Below, one piece after another: positions 17,604 to 25,593 of a stretch of 40,365 nt of DNA. Location: the NCBI GenBank assembly GCA_012523635.1, contig JAAYTX010000105.1:1-40365 (forward strand), in the 5' to 3' direction. Numbering within the stretch: position 1 is the first letter of the stretch; every line of letters begins with the position of its first letter. Source of the stretch: Elusimicrobiota bacterium (lineage in GTDB: Bacteria > Elusimicrobiota > Elusimicrobia > Elusimicrobiales > Elusimicrobiaceae). Made by a program: the position numbers and the translations under genes. The notes beneath the pieces are model-generated. The model saw only the letters and a program-made list of their open reading frames with translations, was not told the origin of the DNA and did no database searches.

Positions 17604-18520
17604 GAAGCACTTTCTTCAAAACTTTCTTTGAACTGGCCGACAAAGGCGCGAACATCCACCTGCTCACCGCCGACCTGGGATTTGGCGTGCTTACGCCGTA
17701 CCTGGACAAAGGCTCGCAGCATGTGACAAACGTCGGCGTGGCGGAACAGAACATGATAGGCCTTGGCGCTGGCATGGCCATGCGCGGCGTGCGCCCTTAC
17801 TGCTACTCCATGGTGCCGTTCCTGCTCATGCGCACGCTTGACCAGATACGCGCCGACATCTGCGCCACAAAACTGCCGGTCACGCTGGTAGGCGTTGGGG
17901 CAGGGCTGGCCTACGGCCCGGAGGGCATGACGCACCACGCCATAGAGGACATAGCCATCACTCGCACCCTGCCCAACCTCACTATTTTCTCTCCCGGAGA
18001 CCCGCAGGAATGCGCGTTTGCCGTTGAGGAATCGTTCAAGATAAACGGCCCCGTATATCTGCGCATAGGCGCCAACATGGACCCGGCGCTTCACCCGGCC
18101 TGTTGCGGCCTTAAAACAGGCAAGCTGGCTAAAATGCGCGACGGCTCCAAGGCGGCGGTCATCGCCACTGGCACGATGCTGGCCCGCGCCCATGCGGCGG
18201 TAGACGCCCTCGCCAAGGAAGGAATAGAGTGCGCCCTTTATTCGGCGCATACGCTGAAGCCGCTGGACAAGAACGGGATAGCCGAAATCTCTTTAAAGCA
18301 CAAGCTGATATTAAGCGTGGAAGAGCACAGCCTGATAAATGGGCTGGGCAGCGCCGTAGCCGACATACTGCTGGAGGCCGGCTATAAGGGCCGTTTCCTC
18401 AAAATAGGCCTGCCGGACGAGTATGCTTCGCGCCTGGGCACACGCGACTGGCTGCGCGACCATTACGGCCTCTCGGCCGGGCATATCGGCGCCACGCTGA
18501 AGGACGCGCTTAAGCACTGA
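17600..18520 (+). CDS. Transketolase, C-terminal (Pyr) subunit
   Basis: 'NVGVAEQNMIGLGAGMAMRGVRPYCYSMVPFLLMRTLDQIRADI', 'YGPEGMTHHAIEDIAITRTLPNLTIFSPGD', 'EEHSLINGLGSAVAD'. ATGA overlap. Confidence 0.95.
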   Translation: MRSTFFKTFFELADKGANIHLLTADLGFGVLTPYLDKGSQHVTNVGVAEQNMIGLGAGMAMRGVRPYCYSMVPFLLMRTLDQIRADICATKLPVTLVGVGAGLAYGPEGMTHHAIEDIAITRTLPNLTIFSPGDPQECAFAVEESFKINGPVYLRIGANMDPALHPACCGLKTGKLAKMRDGSKAAVIATGTMLARAHAAVDALAKEGIECALYSAHTLKPLDKNGIAEISLKHKLILSVEEHSLINGLGSAVADILLEAGYKGRFLKIGLPDEYASRLGTRDWLRDHYGLSAGHIGATLKDALKH

Positions 18521-18587
18521 CGGCCCCGCGCCAACGCCAGCAAGCAAGGCGGCGGGACGAAAGCGCTGTACAAAGCGAAGTTTTTGC

Positions 18588-18593
18588 TATAAT
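18588..18593 (+). promoter_or_regulatory. Candidate -10 box (TATAAT) of the tRNA-Gly promoter
   Basis: Consensus TATAAT 13 nt upstream of the mature tRNA 5' end. The -35 is weak. Confidence 0.5.
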
Positions 18594-18605
18594 AGTTCTG
18601 GTAAC

Positions 18606-18679
18606 GCGGGCGTAGTTCAATGGTAGAACGCGACCTTGCCAAGGTCAAGATGTGGGTTCGATTCCCATCGCCCGCTCCA
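18606..18679 (+). tRNA. tRNA-Gly (anticodon GCC), CCA encoded
   Basis: Acceptor GCGGGCG/CGCCCGC, D-arm GTTCAATGGTAGAAC, anticodon loop TTGCCAA, T-arm GTGGGTTCGATTCCCAT, then T + CCA. Confidence 0.95.
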
Positions 18680-18700
18680 GATTTATAAATTTAAAACGAC

Positions 18701-18727
18701 ACGGCAGCCCAACGGCTGCCGTTTTTG
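18701..18727 (+). terminator. Rho-independent terminator downstream of tRNA-Gly
   Basis: ACGGCAGCC-CAAC-GGCTGCCGT hairpin followed by a T-rich tract (TTTTGTTT). Confidence 0.85.
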
Positions 18728-18847
18728 TTTGAACTGAACGGACTCTCTCTGTGCCGAAAATAGCTTTGACGATGCCCGGCCAAATCCCTATACTTCCACT
18801 TTGCCGCTGAACGCACAATAGACTATGACAGCCAGCCCCGAACCGCA

Positions 18848-19798
18848 ATGCCCGGCATAAGCAAACGCTTCCGCTTCGGCAGAGGCCTGCTTGCGGCGGC
18901 CCTTGGCATATTTTTGGCCGCGGGAACAGCGCTCCATGCCAGAGCGGAAGGCACGGAAAAACTTTCGGAAATAGAAGTAGAACTGGACCCGTACTACGCC
19001 AGCGCGGGTTGGTACCGCACGCTCAGCAGCAAGCCCATAGAAAACATGGGCAAAAAAACCGAGTGGGAAATCTACCGCCAGCTGCTCAGCAAATTCTATC
19101 CGCGCACGGTGGTATTTGAACTAAGCGTCAACCCGCTACCCTGCCTTGGGACCTACATTAAAAAGCAGGCCCCAAAGCTCTACAACAAGCTTAACACCTA
19201 TCATGACTTAAACCTGGTGGAATCGGTGACGGCGGGTTTTGAAGAGCCATGGGCCGCGTCGCTGTTCCTGGGCAATGTGCTGGAATTTGAGTCGGTAAAC
19301 AAAGCCTACATGGGCAAACGCCATGGCTACGCAGGCTTCCTTTTCAGCGTCGGCAACTTCCACATCAAGCAGAACGAGATGATTCACGACGACTGGCTGG
19401 AAAGCGAGGTCAAGCTGAAGGGCGAGCAATTGCTCAAGGACCGCGCCCTGCGCTGGAGCTTCCGCGTCGGACTAAAGCACCATGGAAACCCGTACATAGA
19501 AGATTCCATTTATGCAGGCATACGCAGAAGCAGGACCGACTTTTCAGGAACAGACAATTTTTTTATCAACAACACTGGCATAGAATATGTGCTGGACCTC
19601 TCGCGCTCGCGCCTTGAACCCCTGCGCCAACTGTTCCTGGTGGAAAAGAAATTTCCGCTGGAACACAAACGTTTCGCGTTCAGCCTGGGCTTGGGCTTTG
19701 TATGGACTTCCAGCAAGAAATATACCGGCCCGCTTGCCGACATAGGCCGTCCCGGCACGAACACGGAACTGCTGATACGCCCCAATATAGAATTTTAG
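18848..19798 (+). CDS. Putative secreted/outer-membrane β-barrel-like protein
   Basis: N-terminal signal peptide (RFRFGRGLLAAALGIFLAAGTALHARAEG), strand-like alternation, C-terminal aromatic residue (…LLIRPNIEF). Confidence 0.55.
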   Translation: MPGISKRFRFGRGLLAAALGIFLAAGTALHARAEGTEKLSEIEVELDPYYASAGWYRTLSSKPIENMGKKTEWEIYRQLLSKFYPRTVVFELSVNPLPCLGTYIKKQAPKLYNKLNTYHDLNLVESVTAGFEEPWAASLFLGNVLEFESVNKAYMGKRHGYAGFLFSVGNFHIKQNEMIHDDWLESEVKLKGEQLLKDRALRWSFRVGLKHHGNPYIEDSIYAGIRRSRTDFSGTDNFFINNTGIEYVLDLSRSRLEPLRQLFLVEKKFPLEHKRFAFSLGLGFVWTSSKKYTGPLADIGRPGTNTELLIRPNIEF

Positions 19799-19857
19799 CC
19801 ATGTTGAGGCTCTACTCGTTTTACCGGGATTGTAAACGCTATAATTGAAGCACGATT

Positions 19858-21060
19858 ATGAGCGTAACCAGGCAGCTGCTTGATATTTTCCGTCCCAAAG
19901 AACAAACCGTAGCGGACAAAGAAGGATATTTTTCATACATAGACGGACTGCGCGGCACGGCGATATTGCTTGTCGTGCTTGTGCACTGCTTCAACGCCTA
20001 CTCCGGGATATCTAACTCTTTCATTTTTCCCTTCGAAAAAGAATTCATCACCCAATACGGACCGGCTGGAGTACAGCTCTTCTTCATGCTCAGCGCCTTC
20101 ACGCTTTTCAATTCCTCCAAACGACGCTATACCACGGATGCCCATCCTGTAGCTAACTTCTACATCAGGCGCTTTTTCCGAATCTACCCGCTGTTTGCTC
20201 TGGCGATAGTGCTGTATTCTCTGGACGCTAAATTTTCGCTAACAATTACCCGCCTGATAGGAAATCTCCTATTCCTTCCGTCGCTCTCAAGTTCCCTGTT
20301 CTGGCTGGGCACGGTACCCGGAGCCTGGACACTCATGTGCGAGGAGACTTTTTATGTTTTCCTGCCGGTGATATACAAGGAAATTAAAAACGCGTCATCA
20401 TCTTTTCAGTTCCTGCTGGCGACATGCATCCTCTCGCTGACATGGGTAACGCTTGCCCCTGCCATCGGAATTAAAAGCTACGGCGGATTCATCTATGTGC
20501 ATCCGCTCAGACACTGGTTTTGTTTCGCGGCCGGAATATCCCTCTATTTTCTTTCCAGACATGAGAATTTCCGCAGGCTGGTGATAGAGAACCCCGCCAT
20601 GCGCTGGCCTCTTGACCTCTCCGCCGGTTTCAGCGCCATAGTCTGCTCTGGTAATTTTTACGCGCAATGCCTGGCCTTGGCGCTATTTTTTACAGCTTCA
20701 ATGTCCGAAGCCACAATTTGCGGAAAAATAATGCGCAACAGGCTGTTGATGCTTTTCGGAGCCTACTGCTATTCGATATACCTGTTCAACCATCTTCTCA
20801 TCTGGACTCTTGATCCATTTAGGGCGCGTCTCTTCTCCGCGCTTGGGATAACGCATACGGCGGCAGAAATACAGCTGCTGATTACTTTTCCGCTTACGGC
20901 GGCAATCTGTCTGCTCGCAGGATTTATCAGTTTCAACCTGCTTGAAAAACCCAGTGTACGACTTGGCCGCTACCTTATGCCCAAGGCAAACAACTATCTG
21001 GACCGCTTTACCAGCCGCAACAACCAAGCCGATAACGAGCAAGACCCCGGGCAGCGATAG
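19858..21060 (+). CDS. Acyltransferase family 3 (OafA/YrhL-like) membrane protein
   Basis: 'YIDGLRGTAILLVVLVHCFNAYS', 'FFMLSAFTLFNSSKRR', 'FYIRRFFRIYPLFALAI', multiple TM segments. Confidence 0.9.
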   Translation: MSVTRQLLDIFRPKEQTVADKEGYFSYIDGLRGTAILLVVLVHCFNAYSGISNSFIFPFEKEFITQYGPAGVQLFFMLSAFTLFNSSKRRYTTDAHPVANFYIRRFFRIYPLFALAIVLYSLDAKFSLTITRLIGNLLFLPSLSSSLFWLGTVPGAWTLMCEETFYVFLPVIYKEIKNASSSFQFLLATCILSLTWVTLAPAIGIKSYGGFIYVHPLRHWFCFAAGISLYFLSRHENFRRLVIENPAMRWPLDLSAGFSAIVCSGNFYAQCLALALFFTASMSEATICGKIMRNRLLMLFGAYCYSIYLFNHLLIWTLDPFRARLFSALGITHTAAEIQLLITFPLTAAICLLAGFISFNLLEKPSVRLGRYLMPKANNYLDRFTSRNNQADNEQDPGQR

Positions 21061-21075
21061 CTCCCCAGGGTCTTG
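21040..21075. terminator. Candidate hairpin between convergent genes
   Basis: Perfect 8-bp arms CAAGACCC…GGGTCTTG with further internal pairing (GGG/CCC, AGC/GCT), overlapping the stop of the acyltransferase gene. No clear poly-T tract. Confidence 0.5.
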
Positions 21076-21091
21076 AATTATCTCCCGCCAA

Positions 21092-22294
21092 TCAATACTT
21101 GAACTTGCCTTTTTCGTACACGGTCACGTTCTTGCCGCCTGCCGTCACGGCTGTCACACGCTTGTCCTCGATATTCACCAGGTCCCAGTGCAGGGACGAC
21201 TCGTTGAAGCCAAGCCGCGCCTTCTGCGTCTTGCCCAGACTCGCGCTGTCGCCGTCATAGGTGTCTGAGTAGGAACTGCCCACGGCTATGTGGCTGTTGC
21301 CGTTTTTGCCGCCGACGTTTTCATCGTACAGCGTATCGGCCATGAAGCGGTCTATTTTTGAAAATCTCGTGTCGGTGAGCGAAAACTCCCCGATGCGACA
21401 GGCGCCTTCGTCCATCGCAAGCATCTTCTTTACGAAATCCTCGCCCTGCGCCGCCTTCACCTTCACGGCACGCCCGCCCTTGAATTCCAGACGTATGCCG
21501 CGCACGTAATTGCCGCTCCGGAAAGATGGGAAATCGGCGAAATACACGCCTTTCGTGCCGCGCCAGTCCGGGGACGTGAATACTTCAAACGACGGGATAT
21601 TATGCCCGCTAAGACCCAAAAACCTGCGTTTTTCGCCAAGCAGTATTTCAAGGTCCATGGATTTTGATTCCATGCGCAGGGTCTTAATCCTAAGCCCGTA
21701 AAGCCACTTCTTTATCTCCATGCAGTCCTTATACACGCTTTCCCATTTCTTAACCGGGTCCCTGGCGTCCAGAAAGCAGGCCTTGCGCACCTGCGCCGCG
21801 TAAGCGGGCAGGCTCATGCGCGCCTGCCGCGCCAGCTCCGGCGTGGGGTAGGAACACAGCGTCCAGCTGAACTGTCCCTTCTCCTCGCGCCTGTCCATGA
21901 TGTCGCGGGTGCATTTGCGGGCCATCGTGGCGGCAGCTATTTTGCGCGGGTCCGCGTCCTTGAGATGGGTAAGGCTGTCCGGCGCGCGCAGGGCAATGTA
22001 GCCGTGAAGTCCGGCAAAAGTTTCTTTTTCCCCGGGACCGATAAACGCCAGCTGTCTGGCGTCTGCGGATGAGAAGAAGTTCTTCTCCATGCCGGGAGTC
22101 GGGTTCGCGCGCATGACCACATGCAGTCTGCGCTCTACCAGCTGCCTGTACACTTCCTCGGCCAGCGGCAGGGCCGCCAGGTCGTAGCGCACCATCACGG
22201 TTTCATAAGGCGATATTTTGTTGCCTTTGCGGGCCGTCTTAAGCCCCCACAACAGGGTAGCCGCGTACTTCTCCAACTCGGTTTTATTGAACAT
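21092..22294 (-). CDS. M29-family aminopeptidase (leucyl aminopeptidase, AmpS/AmpT-like)
   Basis: 'MARKCTRDIMDRREEKGQFSWTLCSYPTPELARQA', 'NIPSFEVFTSPDWRGTKGVYFADFPSF', 'DENVGGKNGNSHIAVGSSYSDT', 'ESSLHWDLV'. Confidence 0.85.
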   Translation of the reverse strand: MFNKTELEKYAATLLWGLKTARKGNKISPYETVMVRYDLAALPLAEEVYRQLVERRLHVVMRANPTPGMEKNFFSSADARQLAFIGPGEKETFAGLHGYIALRAPDSLTHLKDADPRKIAAATMARKCTRDIMDRREEKGQFSWTLCSYPTPELARQARMSLPAYAAQVRKACFLDARDPVKKWESVYKDCMEIKKWLYGLRIKTLRMESKSMDLEILLGEKRRFLGLSGHNIPSFEVFTSPDWRGTKGVYFADFPSFRSGNYVRGIRLEFKGGRAVKVKAAQGEDFVKKMLAMDEGACRIGEFSLTDTRFSKIDRFMADTLYDENVGGKNGNSHIAVGSSYSDTYDGDSASLGKTQKARLGFNESSLHWDLVNIEDKRVTAVTAGGKNVTVYEKGKFKY

Positions 22295-22298
22295 TGTC

Positions 22299-22841
22299 TC
22301 ACTCCATTATTCTTACTTGGCCCATGGACGGCTGCGGCACCAGCGACTTGGACACAGCGCTCACGCCCGCGCTGACATACAGCGAGGAAATAAGCACCAC
22401 CGCCGCCAGCAGGATGCCCACGGCTATGTTGCCGGCCTCTAACTCTTTTCCTGGCGCCATTATTTTTCGTTCCAGCTTGCCGAACAGCCTCAGCGTTACC
22501 GAAATGGTGAACAGCGCCATAAGCATGGCCATGCCCAAATGAGCTATGCACATGGCCACAAGTTCAGTCCAGGTAAGCACGCGCCCGGCCGGCAGCACCA
22601 CATGCATGCGCACCATGGTGACCACCGAGGTCATCCCCTCTTTCAGTATTATGGACGCCGAGAACAGTATCGCCGCCACCAGTATGCCGACGGCCACGTT
22701 GCCTTTCTTTATCTCAAGCTCCATATTGAAGTCCGGGTTGGCCCTGATGAACAGCTTGAAGGTAAAAAATATCAGCAGCCCCGACATCAGCACCGCCAGC
22801 CCGAATTCGAACAGACTTATAGTCAGCCTTGTCAGAAACAT
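22299..22841 (-). CDS. DUF350-type membrane protein
   Basis: Duplicated hydrophobic motif 'KKGNVAVGILVAAILFSASIIL' / 'EAGNIAVGILLAAVVLISSLYV', typical of DUF350 tandem repeats. Confidence 0.8.
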   Translation of the reverse strand: MFLTRLTISLFEFGLAVLMSGLLIFFTFKLFIRANPDFNMELEIKKGNVAVGILVAAILFSASIILKEGMTSVVTMVRMHVVLPAGRVLTWTELVAMCIAHLGMAMLMALFTISVTLRLFGKLERKIMAPGKELEAGNIAVGILLAAVVLISSLYVSAGVSAVSKSLVPQPSMGQVRIME

Positions 22842-22874
22842 ACTACCCCCTTATCTCTATTTTCCCGCCCCGCC

Positions 22875-23867
22875 TTACGGCTTGAAGAACGGTTCCAGCT
22901 CAAAATCCTGTCCCGCCGTTATCATCTCGCGCGTATCCGCGCCAACCGTCCCTGGGGCCAGCCAGGCCGGGCCGGCGGGCTCCATCAGCACGCATTTCAC
23001 TCCGTGATATTCCACAAACAAATCTCCGCGGCCCGGAGGGCGGCAAATTGCCATCAAATAATGCCCCGGCACCGCTATCACCAGCAGTTTTATCGCGTTC
23101 CAGTTGTTTAGAATCGAGCCAAGAAGGGCGGATTTGCTATCGCAGTCACCCCAAGCCTCGGACAGCGAAGCCACAGGCGGAATCACGCCGCCTGTATAAC
23201 GGCCGTTCTCGTCCTTGGACGGCGGTATTCTGTACATGACGCCGGTCTGCACCAGCGCAAGCGCCGCGCCCACCAGATCTTCGGAACCGTAATTGCGCTG
23301 CTGCGCGACCGATTCCAGCTCCCGCGCCACGACATTCATGCGTTCGCGGTTTTTGCCCACAATGCCGGGGATATCCGCGCCGATTACGTTGTCAGGGGTG
23401 AGCCGGAAACCGCGGGACGTGAAAAACTCCTGCTTCTTTTCGCTGTACTCCGCGTCTATATTGCGCAGCATGCCGTCATAAGTCTCCTGGCTGTAACCCT
23501 TTTCGACGGCATTCTTATAGGCCAGTTCATGCACTTTTTTGCGCCAGTTCTTGAGGTCGTCCAAATCCTGGTCCGTATAACCGAAATTGGCCATATAATC
23601 CCTCAAAGCGGCAAGCGCCACGGCATAGTTCAAAGTAATGAAATCGCTGTTGAAGTTCAAAAAACCGTAGGAGGTGTCCTGCTCTCCGCCGCGCCGGGCA
23701 ACATTGCGGAAAGGCCTGCGTTCGCCGGAACCGGAAAAGCCGTAGGCCGCCTGGGAACGCAGAAGGATGCCGTTTTCCGGCCGGGAGGCCAGCCTCCCGT
23801 CCCATTTAAGGCCAAGAAAAACGCAAACGGACGCGCATAACGCAAAAACAAGTATTGAAAGCCGCAT
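22875..23867 (-). CDS. Membrane-anchored/exported transglutaminase-like protein
   Basis: N-terminal hydrophobic signal. 'SEAWGDCDSKSALLGSIL' (Cys), 'VIAVPGHYLMAI' (His), 'VLMEPAGPAW' (acidic) fit a transglutaminase-like triad. Confidence 0.65.
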   Translation of the reverse strand: MRLSILVFALCASVCVFLGLKWDGRLASRPENGILLRSQAAYGFSGSGERRPFRNVARRGGEQDTSYGFLNFNSDFITLNYAVALAALRDYMANFGYTDQDLDDLKNWRKKVHELAYKNAVEKGYSQETYDGMLRNIDAEYSEKKQEFFTSRGFRLTPDNVIGADIPGIVGKNRERMNVVARELESVAQQRNYGSEDLVGAALALVQTGVMYRIPPSKDENGRYTGGVIPPVASLSEAWGDCDSKSALLGSILNNWNAIKLLVIAVPGHYLMAICRPPGRGDLFVEYHGVKCVLMEPAGPAWLAPGTVGADTREMITAGQDFELEPFFKP

Positions 23868-23988
23868 GGCGAGGGAAAGTATATCAATTTTAAGCGCTGG
23901 CGCAGGGCCGTTTGGCCTATTGAAAATGAGACCATTTTATTGTTTCATTAAGAGAAGATACGTCGCTTATTGAACCCGGGAGAAACTT

Positions 23989-24579
23989 ATGCTTTGTGGG
24001 ATTATTTTGGCTGCCGGAGATTCTTCGCGAATGGCCAGTCCTAAAGCCCTGCTGGACTACCGCGGAAAGACATTCATCGAAACGGTCTGCGACACCATGC
24101 GCGCAGCCGGGATTTACGACATAACCGTGGTGCTGGGAAAGCATGAAGAGCAGATACTGGCCAAATGGCAGCACAACTGCGAACGGATTGTGACCAACCC
24201 CAACCCCTCGGACGGGCAGATTTCCTCGCTCAACGCGGCGCTGGCCGCCCTGCCGCCTTACGCCAAATCAGTGATGATGGCGCTGGTAGACCAGCCCACC
24301 GTCTCCTCCTCCACATATTCCCTGCTTATTAAGAAATCCAAAGCCAATCCCGACTCCATAGTCATACCCAGATACAACGGCAAACGCGGCCACCCGATAG
24401 TGCTTCCGGCCAAGGCCCGCCCGTTGTGCCAGGCCGCGCCGCTGGACAAGGGCCTTCACTGGGTCACCCACCACCCTGACCTTAACATTTTGGACATCGA
24501 AGTCACCGACAGCGGCATCCTGCGCGACATCGACACCCCTGCCGAATACGCCCTGTTGAGCGGAGGAGCCAGCAGATGA
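23989..24579 (+). CDS. MocA-like molybdenum cofactor nucleotidyltransferase (MobA-like NTP transferase)
   Basis: 'MLCGIILAAGDSSRMASPKALLDYRGKTFIE', 'DQPTVSS', 'RGHPIVL'. Adjacent to the XdhC/XDH operon. Confidence 0.85.
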   Translation: MLCGIILAAGDSSRMASPKALLDYRGKTFIETVCDTMRAAGIYDITVVLGKHEEQILAKWQHNCERIVTNPNPSDGQISSLNAALAALPPYAKSVMMALVDQPTVSSSTYSLLIKKSKANPDSIVIPRYNGKRGHPIVLPAKARPLCQAAPLDKGLHWVTHHPDLNILDIEVTDSGILRDIDTPAEYALLSGGASR

Positions 24580-25412
24580 GCAACCAGGATTCAGCGGTTT
24601 TCCAGGCCCTGCACGAAGCTATAGAAACCGGACGGGACGCGGTGCTGGCCACAGTAGTGGCGCAGGAGGGCTCCACGCCGCGCGATTCCGGCGCGAAAAT
24701 GATTGTGTACGGAGACGGCTCCATTGTGGGCACCGTGGGCGGCGGCAAGCTGGAAGCCAAATGCATAGAGGACGCCCTTAAAGCCCTGCCCCTTGGCAAA
24801 AGCCAGCGCAAAAGCTACCTGCTGACGGCCGAGGGCCTGGGCATGGAATGCGCCGGGAAAACCGAGGTTTTCTTCGAGGTTTACAGCGCAAACCTCAAGC
24901 TGTTCATACTGGGCGCTGGCCACGTGGGCCAAAGCATAGCCACGGTGGCTTCCGCTGTAGGCCTGCTTCACTCGGTGGCCGACGAAAGAGGCGAATTCGC
25001 CAACAGGACCAATTTCCCGCACGCTGCCGCCGTTTATGCCGAAGAACCGCACAAAGCCATAACCGCCAAGCGTATCGACGACCGCACCTACATAATCATC
25101 GCCACCCGCGGGCATGCGCTGGACCAGGAATGCCTGGAAGCCGCGCTTCCCACAAAGGCCGCGTATATAGGCATGATAGGCTCGCGACACAAGGTCCCCA
25201 CCATTTTCAAGCGCCTTAACGCCAAAGGCCTGCACCCGGAAAAGGATCCGCGCGTTTATTCCCCCATAGGGCTGGACATCGGGGGCAAAACCCCCGGCGA
25301 AATAGCCATTTCCGTGCTGTCGGAAGTGCTGAAAATAAGCACCGGCAGGAGCGGCGGGCATTACCGCAACTCGATACGCCAGAACGTTAAAAAATCCGGG
25401 AAGAAAGTGTGA
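24576..25412 (+). CDS. XdhC/CoxI-family molybdoenzyme maturation factor
   Basis: 'VLATVVAQEGSTPRDSGAKMIVYGDGSIVGTVGGGKLEA', 'LFILGAGHVGQSIATVA', 'YIGMIGSRHKVPTIFKRL', 'IGLDIGGKTPGEIAISVLSEVLKI'. Confidence 0.95.
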   Translation: MSNQDSAVFQALHEAIETGRDAVLATVVAQEGSTPRDSGAKMIVYGDGSIVGTVGGGKLEAKCIEDALKALPLGKSQRKSYLLTAEGLGMECAGKTEVFFEVYSANLKLFILGAGHVGQSIATVASAVGLLHSVADERGEFANRTNFPHAAAVYAEEPHKAITAKRIDDRTYIIIATRGHALDQECLEAALPTKAAYIGMIGSRHKVPTIFKRLNAKGLHPEKDPRVYSPIGLDIGGKTPGEIAISVLSEVLKISTGRSGGHYRNSIRQNVKKSGKKV

Positions 25413-25508
25413 ACTGTGCCGGATAAAAGTAACTTTTGCGCAAGCCGTCTTTTGCACGCGGAATACATCTGGACAAACGCCGCCAATACATACTATTGTG
25501 TCTCGACC

Positions 25509-25569
25509 GGCGGCAAGCGCCGCCTGCTGTAAGCTGATTTAAAGGCCTGCCGCCTCACCGGCGGCGGCC
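25509..25569 (+). promoter_or_regulatory. Structured leader with two adjacent GC-rich hairpins upstream of the FAD-subunit gene
   Basis: GGCGGC-AAGC-GCCGCC (25509-25524) and GGCC-T-GCCGCC-TCACC-GGCGGC-GGCC (25544-25569). The arms are interchangeable. Confidence 0.5.
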
Positions 25570-25593
25570 GCCAACTAAAAACTGAGGTGCCGT

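Noticed and set aside
18645-18848. Antisense ORF overlapping the tRNA-Gly 3' end ('…NLERAMGIEPTS')
   Set aside because: It overlaps a tRNA and its terminator. The 'ERAMGIEPTS'-type peptide is a familiar artefact of translating the antisense of tRNA genes.
19840-19845. TATAAT in front of the acyltransferase gene
   Set aside because: No well-spaced -35 element and only 13 nt from the ATG; not enough to call a promoter.
22539-23111. + strand ORF (190 aa) opposite the DUF350/transglutaminase-like genes
   Set aside because: His/Gln-rich shadow translation; the − strand genes have family signatures and operon spacing.
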